This document shows positions 1-8,421 of a stretch of DNA of 49,932 nt, in pieces. The position numbers and the translations under genes are program-made. The notes beneath the pieces are model-generated. The model worked only from the letters and a program-made list of their open reading frames with translations, had not been told where the DNA came from and did not search any database. Position 1 is the first letter of the stretch; each line of letters opens with the position of its first letter. The DNA comes from Leishmania donovani (taxonomy: Eukaryota > Euglenozoa > Kinetoplastea > Trypanosomatida > Trypanosomatidae), in NCBI RefSeq assembly GCF_000227135.1, contig NC_018240.1:555487-605418 (forward strand), written 5' to 3'.

Positions 1-78
1 CGGAGGGGACTCGTGGGGAGCTCCAGGGAGCGGAGGCACACACGCGCGCACATGCGCACTGCTCTCTCCTTTTCTTTC
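1..78. repeat. 78-bp direct repeat, copy 1
   Basis: These 78 bases recur exactly at 314-391 (offset 313) and diverge at the next base. The copy begins at the first base of the window, so the true repeat may extend further left. It contains purine-rich sequence followed by alternating CA/CG dinucleotides. It may be the edge of a tandem array with a unit of about 313 bp, or a local duplication next to the assembly gap at 657. Confidence 0.85.
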
Positions 79-313
79 CGTGCGTGTCTGTGTGCATGAG
101 CCCCATCGTCTCTTCAGGAGCTGCTCATTCCGTTTGTGTGCGCGCACACGTGATCAGATTCCTGCCTTGCCTTGCCAGTCTCGCTCGTCCGTGTTTTCAC
201 GTCGGAGTGGTCAGCGCGCGCGCGTGTGCGCGCCGACATCACCCGCTCCACCCACCCACCTCTGCTCACGTGTGCGGGCGGGTGGGCCGCTGTGCAGGCT
301 CGCAGGTGCGTGG

Positions 314-391
314 CGGAGGGGACTCGTGGGGAGCTCCAGGGAGCGGAGGCACACACGCGCGCACATGCGCACTGCTCTCTCCTTTTCTTTC
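314..391. repeat. 78-bp direct repeat, copy 2
   Basis: Exact second copy of bases 1-78. The 235 bases between the two copies contain no recognisable gene and are rich in CG/CA dinucleotides. Sequence after 391 (purine-rich, then A runs) does not match what follows copy 1. Confidence 0.85.
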
Positions 392-656
392 TCTTCATCT
401 ATCAACCACGGGGAGGGAGAGACAAGGCCCCCCTCCACAGATACACAGCGCTACGGCAACGCGCGCGCGTGTGCATGCGCGGCAGACGCACGCACGAGGA
501 AGGAGAGGACGGCGAACGGAGAGACGGCGGAGGGCGGGGAGGTGCAAAGTGTGGCCGCTCCGTCAGCACCGCCGCCCGCCATCCGCCCCGCCGTCCTCTC
601 AGAAAAAAAAAACACCGACGAGGGCGAAAAAAAAAAAAGAGGAGGCGCATCGCACG

Positions 657-755
657 NNNNNNNNNNNNNNNNNNNNNNNNNNNNNNNNNNNNNNNNNNNN
701 NNNNNNNNNNNNNNNNNNNNNNNNNNNNNNNNNNNNNNNNNNNNNNNNNNNNNNN
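657..755. other. Assembly gap (Ns)
   Basis: A run of 99 unknown bases. It directly abuts the left SIDER-like repeat, so the repeat's left boundary is hidden and the assembler probably stopped because of repetitive sequence. Open frames drawn across this gap are not meaningful. Confidence 0.99.
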
Positions 756-1198
756 TCTTCGCGTCTTTTCCGTCCATCATTCGTGCTCCTCTCACCTCTC
801 GATGCCTTGTCTGGGCGTGAGGCACCATGCAAGCTGTGCTTGGCAGCGCGCGCGCGGTGCTCGCATTTTGCGCCTCACGCGGCCAGCTTCAGGACGGCGC
901 TGTTGTCTGGGGGTGCGGAGGACGCTGTCTCCATCTTCCACGTCCGCCGAGGTCATGAGGGGCGTGCGCCTGGATGGCTTCCCCGCATGTGCCTCGGCAG
1001 GTTGGACGCTGCCATGAGTCTGTGGCGGCGTGGGGTACTCCTCCCTCTCTTGCATCTGCACGTCTTTGACAGCAGTGGGCGCAAGCGTCATGATGGCGAC
1101 TGGTGGATTTCTGCGGCACAGCTCGAGCACAGCCCTTGTCCGTCAGCACGAAGGGTGGGCGCTGGGCCCGGTGATAGCACGGTGGGGTGGCCCAGCAT
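756..1198. repeat. SIDER2-like interspersed repeat, left copy (inverted relative to 49401-49843)
   Basis: This 443-bp segment is the reverse complement of 49401-49843. The two align without indels (paired coordinates sum to 50599), and I found one clear base difference, near 1099. Homology ends sharply at 1198/49401, while the other end of this copy is cut by the N gap. The text resembles the SIDER2 degenerate retroposons known from Leishmania 3' UTRs; I assign that family from memory of the consensus, not from a search. It is non-coding: the 112-codon frame inside it has no protein character. SIDER2 elements are known to destabilise mRNAs that carry them, so this copy could sit in the 3' UTR of the gene at 2230-2970. 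Confidence 0.75.
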
Positions 1199-2229
1199 CG
1201 TCGTGAGGGAGGTCAAGGAGGTGGCCGCACAAGGACAACTCTGCTGTTTCGTTGCGCCTGTTGTCCGTGTCGGAGCGACGGTGGTGATTTGTGTCTGTCA
1301 TGGTGAAACGTGGAAAGGCAGTGATTTTCGCGAGGAGAAAAGGATGGAGGCTGTTAAGCGAGCGTGAGAAAAAAAGTAGAAGAGATGCGACGATGTCGTC
1401 GCCATCGTCTTGCTTTTCCGTGCGTGTGTGTCCCCTGGTTGAAACCCTTGCGTATGGCGGTGGTGAGCGTGGAAGGAGGATGACGGGGGCGGGGTGGGGT
1501 GGGGAAAGAGGTGCGGGCACGTGCGGGTGGCCGCGCCACGTGGCGTGTGCTGCGGCTCAGAGGAACGCTTTTCAGTCAAGCACGCGCAAGCGGAGACACC
1601 ACAAATGGAGGTGAGTAAAAGGCGAATGACATTCTTTGTGCGAGAGCGGAGCCTGTGAGCGCGATGGTGGCCTTCCCTCAGCCGGGCTGCGTGGTTGGCA
1701 GGCATCTCAGTGCTCGACAGACACGTGCTACACCGGCGAGAGTGCATGCCCCTGCACCTGTGGAAGAGGTCAAGACGTTACTTTGGAAAGTCTTTACAGG
1801 CGTTTTCCTTGCTACCTCTGCTTTTTTTTTTGGAGCGCTTCCTGTTTTATGTCGTTGCTGTTCTTCGGCGGATATCTTCCGGTTATCGGAAAGCGGCCCA
1901 GCGTGCGTATGCGGGGGCACACGTGCACGTACCGTAAAGGGAATTTGGCGGTGGCGGCGGCGCTGGCGCGCATTGCGACTCGGCCAAAGAGCGGCTTAAG
2001 ATCGCAACAAGAAAGGAGGACTGCCGACACGAGCAGCAGACTTTCTTCACCAGGATTAAGCTGCGAGCGCCTCTCTGTGTCTCGCACGAAACGCTTTCCC
2101 TTTCTCTCCGACACATGCGCACTGCCACGCGGCGACGAGGGGGGGGGGGACGATGAAGCCAAGCGAAACTGCGACACGGAGCGTTGCACACGCACACACA
2201 CGCGCGCGCGCGAAGACAACGACTGCCAG
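1199..2229. other. Intergenic / presumed 3' UTR, no gene seen
   Basis: This lies downstream of the last minus-strand gene, between its stop and the SIDER-like repeat. It holds purine-rich stretches (about 1350-1385 and 1460-1515), which read as pyrimidine tracts on the transcribed strand, and a G run near 2141-2150. The open frames here are short or low-complexity and show no domain signal. It is probably the 3' UTR of the 2230-2970 gene plus processing signals for the next gene beyond the window. Confidence 0.5.
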
Positions 2230-2970
2230 TCACGCGTGCTGCTCCGTACGAGGCCGCTTCGTCGCCACGGCGGCGTTGCTCTTCGGCTCTTCCTCGCCCT
2301 TCAGCACGTGTGCCATGGCGTGCCGCACCAGCGCTTGCACAAACTCGCTGAGGAGCACCATGCGTTGACAGCATCGCACCTTGGCCTCTGCATCCTGCCG
2401 CGCCATCGCCTCCAGATCGCAGATGCGAGCTTGGCAACGCTCGAGGCGCGGCCCCATCTCCTCCTCTGCCAGCAGCGCCCGCACGTCCACCGGCAGCTGC
2501 GCGAGGTTCGGCGCCGGCTCTGAAAAGCCTCGCGGTGCCGGCGCTAACGTGGGTGGAGTACGACTGATCAGTGCCATGTGCTCGCTGAGGGTGACAAGCT
2601 CGCGCGTGTGCTGACGCAGGAGGTGCTCGTAGCGGCGTGTCAGCAGTGCCTCGATCTGCAGACGCATGGGCAGCTCTGCGCACCGCATCTGTACGTACTG
2701 CAGCAGCTCACTCGCTGCCGCCGGTTGGAAGCTTGCTGATGCACTCTCCACCTCATCCGTTGCGCTGGCGGCGATGGGTGGGAGAGTGGCGTCTTCCCTC
2801 AGCGAGCGCCGCACAGCACTCCAGTCCTCCGGGGTGAGGAGAGAGAGCAAGGTGGGCGGGGCAACGGCAGAGGAGGGACCCGGCGACGTCAAGGCAGCCG
2901 CGTCGTGCAGACGCTGGCGCACCTCATTCTCTACCTTCTCGAGGATACTCGTGATAAGGGCAGAGCGCAT
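2230..2970 (-). CDS. Hypothetical alpha-helical protein, kinetoplastid type (246 aa)
   Basis: I do not recognise the family. I chose the ATG at 2970 because the 54 in-frame codons upstream (to 3132) read like translated UTR, with cysteine-rich and basic low-complexity text, whereas the protein from MRSALITSILEKVE is soluble and helical at once. About residues 1-25 form an amphipathic helix. An Ala/Pro/Ser-rich linker follows. Residues about 95-150 and 175-230 are heptad-like helices rich in L, E, R and Q, consistent with coiled coils. The C-terminus has a short basic cluster (KRPR) that could be a nuclear localisation signal. There are no transmembrane segments, signal peptide or catalytic motif. 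The gene lies downstream of a dehydrogenase pseudogene on the same strand. Codon use is GC-rich like the neighbours, and the reading frame is open throughout, supporting a real gene. Function is unknown. Confidence 0.72.
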   Translation of the reverse strand: MRSALITSILEKVENEVRQRLHDAAALTSPGPSSAVAPPTLLSLLTPEDWSAVRRSLREDATLPPIAASATDEVESASASFQPAAASELLQYVQMRCAELPMRLQIEALLTRRYEHLLRQHTRELVTLSEHMALISRTPPTLAPAPRGFSEPAPNLAQLPVDVRALLAEEEMGPRLERCQARICDLEAMARQDAEAKVRCCQRMVLLSEFVQALVRHAMAHVLKGEEEPKSNAAVATKRPRTEQHA

Positions 2971-4159
2971 GTGATCTGCGCGGCCGTGCGCCGTTTTCCT
3001 GTTTCGCTTGCGGCCACGGAAGATGCTGCGGCCGTTGGTGTGTATCGGGTCGATCTTCGTATGGGCCTTTGTTTTTCTGTGTTCATCGCCTATGGCGGAC
3101 CAGAGGACACACACACACGCTGTTACACACACGCATATACACAGCGGAAGACCGGTGAAGCCGGCACACGAACGAACAGAGCAACAAACTAAAAGAGGTA
3201 CACGGTGGGGCGTGCTTGAGGGCTACCGCGACTCCTCCTGCACGTACGGTGAAGACGGCTTGGGGGCACACGGAGCCGCGGATAGAGAAGAGGAGGAGAT
3301 AGCATAAAGCTGCCGCACCACTCACACTCATGTCTTTCCGCACAACGCAGACGTGGTGAGCGTCGATGGCTTGTGTGCCAGAGGGATCGAGCCAAGGGAG
3401 AGGCAAGCACCGACCCGACGCTGTTTCCCACCACTACCCACCCTCCCAGCGAATTCGAGAGGAGGGCAAGACAATGCACGTCATCTCGCCCCCGAGCACC
3501 GATGTCACGCACATGTATCGAGGACAGTGCGATCGTCTCCTTCTTTCTTCCTGTGTTCGCTTTTCCATGCTTATTGGGATTCTGTTGTTTTGCGTCTTGT
3601 CGGTGCGCACAAGGGAGGAGAGCAGAGCAGGGTGGGGTGGGGAGGCAGGGGGTGAGGGTAATGGCGAAGACCGGCGGCCACGCCATCACGAACCACAAAG
3701 TCACGACGACAGAGAATAAGATGGATACACGTGCATGCACACGCGCGCAGCCGCAGCTGAAAGAGCCACATAGAACGGCCAACGACCCCTCGTCACGGAT
3801 GCGCATTTTCCTTTCCCCCGCCCAGGCCAATGTGCGCTGAGTTCGGCGTGCGCATCTGTGCGAAGGCGCAGCCCGTCTTGCCCGTTGCTGTCCTCTGTTA
3901 CGGCGTGCTCGCGGTAGAGGAGGTGGATGCGGCAGGTCCTCTTGCCGAACAGTGCCCACGGCAAGCGCGCCAGCGGCACCACAGGAGAGAGGGCGGGGGA
4001 TGGAGAGGAGCGAAGCGAGGTATGCGGAAATAGGAATGCACGCGCAGGGAGTTGGGCCAGGCGGAAGCAAGGGAGAGGGGAGGAGGGGGGGGGGAGGTGT
4101 AGACGCTCGAACAGCAACGGAGAGCACACGGCTCTTTCAGCATGCTACCCTCTCGCCAC
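2971..4159. other. Intergenic region, no gene seen
   Basis: This spacer of about 1.2 kb separates the dehydrogenase pseudogene from the 2230-2970 gene. It contains a CA-rich stretch (about 3106-3145), a purine-rich segment (about 3280-3300) that would be a pyrimidine tract on the coding strand, and a G run near 4085-4094. Minus-strand frames of up to 312 codons overlap here but are arginine/proline/cysteine-rich with no domain character, as is usual for chance frames in high-GC DNA. Confidence 0.5.
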
Positions 4160-5215
4160 GCCACGCCCATCCACAGTGATGCCCACCTTACCAAAAGTGC
4201 CTCTAGGTCTGCAGGTGGCGGCACACGACAGGCAGCTCCGTCAGCTTGAAGTGGCCCGCGTCGAGGACTGGGAGCGCCTTGTGCAGCGCCATGAGTTCAA
4301 GCATGTCTTCGAAGTGGCGCCGCTGTCCCACCCGGATGCCGGTGATTAGCATTCGTTCCATGAGCATCTGATCAAGGTGAAAGCCTTCCCGCGTTCCTTT
4401 TAGTCCGAAGTTGCCATTGACGGCCATGTAGCCACGACGGCGGACAACGCACCAGCAACTGGTTCATAGAGGACACGCCCACGCCTCCTTCCCTGGAGCG
4501 TTCACACTGCGCGGCCGCCTGGTGTTAGCGCGTGCACCGCCTTGACCCACTTGCGGCTGCTCCCGTCAGTACACCCAGTCGCGCAAGCCCACCAACCCCG
4601 CAATGCAGCCGCTGCTTCACGTTCGCTTCGCTGGACGACAGCGCCATCACGCGGCAGCCCGCGGCGTGCGCCGGTAGCGCGGCCAGGCACTTCACGCCAC
4701 CGGCGCCCTCGACAAGGCCGACGCTGTCTGGGACAAGGCCTTTCGCATTGCTGTTCACAGCAAGCCGTGCAGCCACGCCGGTGCCGGGAAGCGCCGGCAG
4801 CCGTCACCTCGCACGTCACGTAGCCAGGAAGGCGCACCGTGTCCGCCTCGCTGGTGAGCATGTACTCCGCCGCAACACCGTAGTGGCTGTTGCCGAGACA
4901 TGACGGGAGACCAGATCCCCTCGCCTTGGTCGCCCCTCGAGGGGGTTAGAGAAGAGGATGAGCGCGACGCGGCCGCCCACCAGGAAAGCGTGTGCTCTCC
5001 GACCCCACAGCGCTCACCTCGCCCGCGCCGTTGGGCAGCGGCACAGCCTTGTCCGGCGGGTCCGTGAACATTATTGAGCGGATGGCGACCGTCTTGGTGA
5101 CGACGCCGGTTGTACGGATCGGCATATTTATCTCCCGTGCCAGCGTGGCGACACCGGCGCCGCCCTTGGGAGGGTGTCACTGCCGCACGAGCATGTTGGC
5201 TGGCGCATTATGTGT
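4160..5215 (-). pseudogene. Degenerate zinc-type alcohol dehydrogenase (MDR superfamily), multiple frameshifts
   Basis: Three minus-strand frames carry collinear fragments of one medium-chain dehydrogenase/reductase, closest in pattern to bacterial-type NAD(P)-dependent alcohol dehydrogenases. In order on the coding strand: about 5050-4970 gives PLPNGAGEVSAVG, the conserved N-domain GAGEV segment; about 4890-4830 gives GVAAEYMLTSEADTVRLPG, the A-E-Y strand; about 4775-4590 gives GLVPDSVGLVEGAGGV then CRVMALSSSEANV, matching the Rossmann glycine motif and the following strand; about 4560-4510 gives SSRKWVKAVHALTPGGR; 4427-4206 gives RRHFEDMLELMALHKALPVLD; and about 4190 gives GTFGKVGIT in another frame, matching the GKV strand at the family's end. 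The frame changes at least four times, stops intervene, and the stretch between about 4500 and 4430 looks shortened. The functional enzyme would oxidise or reduce an alcohol/aldehyde with NAD(P)H. The N-terminal ~50 residues are poorly recognisable. Exact ends are uncertain. Confidence 0.75.
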
Positions 5216-5966
5216 GCTTGTATGATCACCAGGGTGTCTGACGGAGGCGGATTGCCATGAGCGAGTGCGGACAGTGGGGGAGGGGAAGGGCAGGCAGTGA
5301 TTAGGAGACAAGATGAGCCCTCTCCCTACACGTGGGGGAAGCCTGTTTTAGGGGGTGGGGTGGGGATGTGCGGGAGAAGCGCACGTGCGCTTCTCCGACA
5401 CCTATACAAACAAATGCGAACAGCCCCCCTTTTTTGCAGCGGCGGCGGGTGCGGGTGTGGCGACGTTTCCCAAAAACGACGACGGATACATATACAGACA
5501 CGGGTGCAGCATGCGTTCACGGGGGAGGAGGAAGGGAGGGAGGGGGGGGGGCAGCGATGCTGTTTTCCTTTTCTTGCACCTTCTTGACGCAGTATCTTAC
5601 CTTCCCCCTATAATCGGGAAGCGCTCACGGCACTCCTGCCTCCTTCCCTCGCCGAGATGTGCCCTTCCCACGTGTGGGAGGAAGGAGGAGGGAGGGGGGA
5701 GGGGGACTCGACTCGAGGGAGACTCCAGCGCACATTGGCTTGCAACGAAATCAGACAAAGTGGCGTACGGGAGGGAGAGGGAGATGTGCGCTGTACATCA
5801 AACGTGCGTGCGCGTGTGCTTGGAGAGAGGGAAGTGGTGGTGGTGAAGCCGCTGCCGGCGCTCGGAGCAGGCAGCGACACTTCAGCCACACTCGCCTCCG
5901 TCTACCACCTGCGCATCCGCAGCTGAAGGAGGGCAAAGAGCAAGACGCGTAGCCCACAGCAGAAAC
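5216..5966. other. Intergenic region, no gene seen
   Basis: This is the presumed 3' UTR of the LRR gene and former upstream region of the dehydrogenase relic. It contains long purine-rich tracts (about 5520-5555 with a G run, and 5675-5710), which are pyrimidine tracts on the transcribed strand and plausible trans-splice signals left from the dead gene. No supported coding sequence. Confidence 0.5.
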
Positions 5967-7844
5967 TCAACGACGCGGAGGCGGCTTCGGCACACTCGGA
6001 CCCTTCTTGGTCTTCCCTTTGGGCTCCTCCGGTGGTTGAATGGATGTGGAGGAGGCTTTCGACGAACAATTTCCATCAACGGCAGCGTTAGTATGCGCCA
6101 CGGCTGCGATAGCGTTCGGCGTGGCAACTGCCGGCGGAGCTACAGGGGCACTTGCAGCGGCGTTGATGCCGGTTGGTGCACCTCTCCGGCTCCCATCACT
6201 GCTGCGATAGCGGTCGAGGTCCTTTGTGAACGACTCCTTCTCGAGCATAATCAGCGACTCCGTGTACGCTGACGTCTGCTCCTGCAGCCTCTGCTGTATT
6301 CGGCGCCGCCGGTCTTGCTGCAGCGCCTGCACCGTCTGCAACACCCGCGACACGTCGTCCCAGTGCGCCACCACGTCGCGTTGCAGCCGTGCCTGACTCA
6401 CCTCTTGCGTGAACTGCAAGTTATGGTAGAGTTGGAGGGTGTCACCCCGCGTGCTGTAGAGAGCAGACACATCAGCCGTGCTGTCGGCTGGTTGCCTTGT
6501 CTTCTGCTCTGCCGGTGCTTCTTTCGCTGCATCTCTTGGGTGGAAGTGGCCACTACCGGTCCTGCTGCGGTTGGGGTGTAGGGGCGAGGCCGAAACTGTG
6601 TTGACCGCCTTCGGGCTTTCCGGTGCAGTGCCAGCGGCGCGCCGCAGGAACAGCTGCTGCACCAGCCGTGCCTGCTCCTCTTCCAGCAAACGGGCCTTGT
6701 TCACGTGAGCACTGCGGGGAGGTCGAGCAGAGAGCTCTGCCTCGCCGCTAGCGAGGGAGCCAGGCGGCGCGGGACTACTGCGAGTGTGGATATCGTGAAC
6801 ACGTGCATGAGAACTGGCTGCACGTGCCGCTTCCACGGAGCCTTGCACACGCCTAACGGTGATGCCTGCGGCGCTGGCGGACCGCCTCTCTGCCACATCG
6901 TTCACACCGCTCTCAGTGCTACTGTCGCTGTGCTGCACCACCTCCTCACCGTCATCAACGTCCAGGTCGTCAAGCCGCTCGAGCAGTGGGCAAGCGGTGC
7001 AAATCTGCTGCACGTACGCGCGGTGCCGCTCTCCACCATCGCCGTCACTCACTGCCCCGCCGCACCGACTCCAGCACGGGTTGTTGGAGAGGTTCAGACT
7101 TTTAAGGCTCGGGCAGGGGAGTTCGTCGCGCAGCAGTACGTCCACCGAAGAGCTCACGTTGTTGTGATTCACATCGAGGTACGAGAGGCACTCCAGCTGT
7201 TGCAGCGGGGCGAGTGAGGTAAGCTGATTGTGGTGCACCACCAACACCTGGAGCTGGGAGAGCAGCTCGACGCCTTCCAGGCCAGCCAGTGCGTTGTGCT
7301 GGAGATACACATGTGTGGCGTTCAAGAAGCACTGCACAGGGGCAATAGAAGTAAGCTGCCTCGCTGGAAGCTCAACGCACCGGGTCTGCAGAGCGGCATC
7401 CGCAATACCTGCTACGCCGCCGACGAGGCTGTCTTTCTCCAGCACCTGTGTGACACCGTAGCGGGTGCCACTGTCGGTGGTAGCTGACCGAGGCGCAGGG
7501 AATAGCCTTGCGGAGATCCGCCTGATCGCCAGCCCTGTGGACACGAAGGTTGAAGAGTGCTGTCGGTCGAGGGATGCAGCACCACGTTGAGGCGGCACCC
7601 CCTCCACATCACTGCTGTCGAGGCGCGCACCTGCAGGCACCCAGCTTGGCGTGAGAAGCGCTCCCCCGTTCCCAATAGCGGATGCCACATTGCTCGATGG
7701 AGCGGTGCCGGTATCGCTGGGGTGGCCCTCGTGCGCCTGCTCCACGTCCGCTAAAAAGGCCGCCAGCGCCGCTTCATCGGGATCTTCGAGGCGGAGGGAA
7801 GCATAGTAGGCCAGTTCCTCCGCCGTGAGGTCGGGGACGGACAT
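5967..7844 (-). CDS. Leucine-rich repeat protein (625 aa)
   Basis: This is a cytosolic or axonemal-type LRR protein with no signal peptide or membrane span. Residues about 155-260 hold four to five SDS22-like repeats, visible as THVYLQHNAL, LQVLVVHHNQL, LSYLDVNHNNV and LKSLNLSNNP, each about 22 residues apart. They are followed by a cap-like segment at about 275-297 (ICTACPLLERLDDLDV). The N-terminal 150 residues and residues 300-455 are Ser/Ala/Pro-rich and probably disordered. Residues about 470-550 form a long charged helix, likely a coiled coil (repeated Q, R, L). The C-terminus is Lys/Pro-rich. SDS22-type repeats plus a coiled coil are common in flagellar and basal-body proteins, for example those around LRRC46, but that role here is inference. 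The start at 7844 is the first ATG of an intact frame, and the N-terminus is acidic and protein-like immediately. Confidence 0.85.
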   Translation of the reverse strand: MSVPDLTAEELAYYASLRLEDPDEAALAAFLADVEQAHEGHPSDTGTAPSSNVASAIGNGGALLTPSWVPAGARLDSSDVEGVPPQRGAASLDRQHSSTFVSTGLAIRRISARLFPAPRSATTDSGTRYGVTQVLEKDSLVGGVAGIADAALQTRCVELPARQLTSIAPVQCFLNATHVYLQHNALAGLEGVELLSQLQVLVVHHNQLTSLAPLQQLECLSYLDVNHNNVSSSVDVLLRDELPCPSLKSLNLSNNPCWSRCGGAVSDGDGGERHRAYVQQICTACPLLERLDDLDVDDGEEVVQHSDSSTESGVNDVAERRSASAAGITVRRVQGSVEAARAASSHARVHDIHTRSSPAPPGSLASGEAELSARPPRSAHVNKARLLEEEQARLVQQLFLRRAAGTAPESPKAVNTVSASPLHPNRSRTGSGHFHPRDAAKEAPAEQKTRQPADSTADVSALYSTRGDTLQLYHNLQFTQEVSQARLQRDVVAHWDDVSRVLQTVQALQQDRRRRIQQRLQEQTSAYTESLIMLEKESFTKDLDRYRSSDGSRRGAPTGINAAASAPVAPPAVATPNAIAAVAHTNAAVDGNCSSKASSTSIQPPEEPKGKTKKGPSVPKPPPRR

Positions 7845-8421
7845 GGGCCTTAGACCGTTGTACGTAGAAGTGCGTGTTCGTGCACGTGTGTACGAGTCGG
7901 CGAGGTGGGTTTTGGTGGTGGCCGTGTAGCGTCAGCAGCGTCGTTGCCACCGTTACAGAAAGGGTGGGTGAGGTGGGGAGAAGCGGCACATGAACGAGGA
8001 GGAGATGATGAGCAGGATAGAAGCGGCATCATTGCTCCCTCGCGGCGACGGTGACAGAGATAGAGACGTTGGAGAAGGGAGAGGGGGGGGGGGTGCGCGG
8101 AAGGACGGAGAAGCAGTTTAAGGGTAGAGTCGCGAGTGATACGCACGCAAAAGGATCCCCCCACGTCCGATCTTTCCCTCGTTCTCGTTCTGTCATCGTG
8201 TACGCAGCCCCCCTCGACCCTCAACCCCCCTCGCCCCATCCTCGCCCGTGTGTGCACGGTCATTGCCATGGTTTCTTTCGTTGTGGCTTCGCCATTTCTT
8301 GCACGCCAAACCTGTGTGCACGCACACACACGCACACACACACACACACACAGCACAGCACCGAGAGATAGTAATGCGCGTCTGCGCCATTGCAATGTAA
8401 CGGTGTACGTGTGCAGGTGTG
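7845..8421. other. Short intergenic region between the GCP-like and LRR genes
   Basis: This 577-bp spacer holds a purine-rich stretch at about 7957-7985 that would serve as a pyrimidine tract on the coding strand for trans-splicing of the LRR mRNA. It also has a G run near 8083-8092 and the CA microsatellite at 8333-8352. No gene seen. Confidence 0.55.
8333..8352. repeat. CA/TG dinucleotide microsatellite
   Basis: Ten CA units in the presumed 3' UTR of the GCP-like gene, with imperfect CA/CG sequence to its left. Dinucleotide repeats of this kind are common in Leishmania spacers. Confidence 0.9.

Noticed and set aside
792..1130. 112-codon frame present in both end repeats (792-1130 minus, 49469-49807 plus)
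   Set aside because: Its duplication reflects the repeat itself. The text has no domain, and SIDER elements are non-coding.
84..1367. 427-codon plus-strand frame at the left end
   Set aside because: It runs through the N gap and the SIDER-like repeat and is translated low-complexity DNA.
3189..4127. 312-codon minus-strand frame between the unknown gene and the dehydrogenase relic
   Set aside because: Pro/Arg/Cys-rich and UTR-like; it does not continue the dehydrogenase homology.
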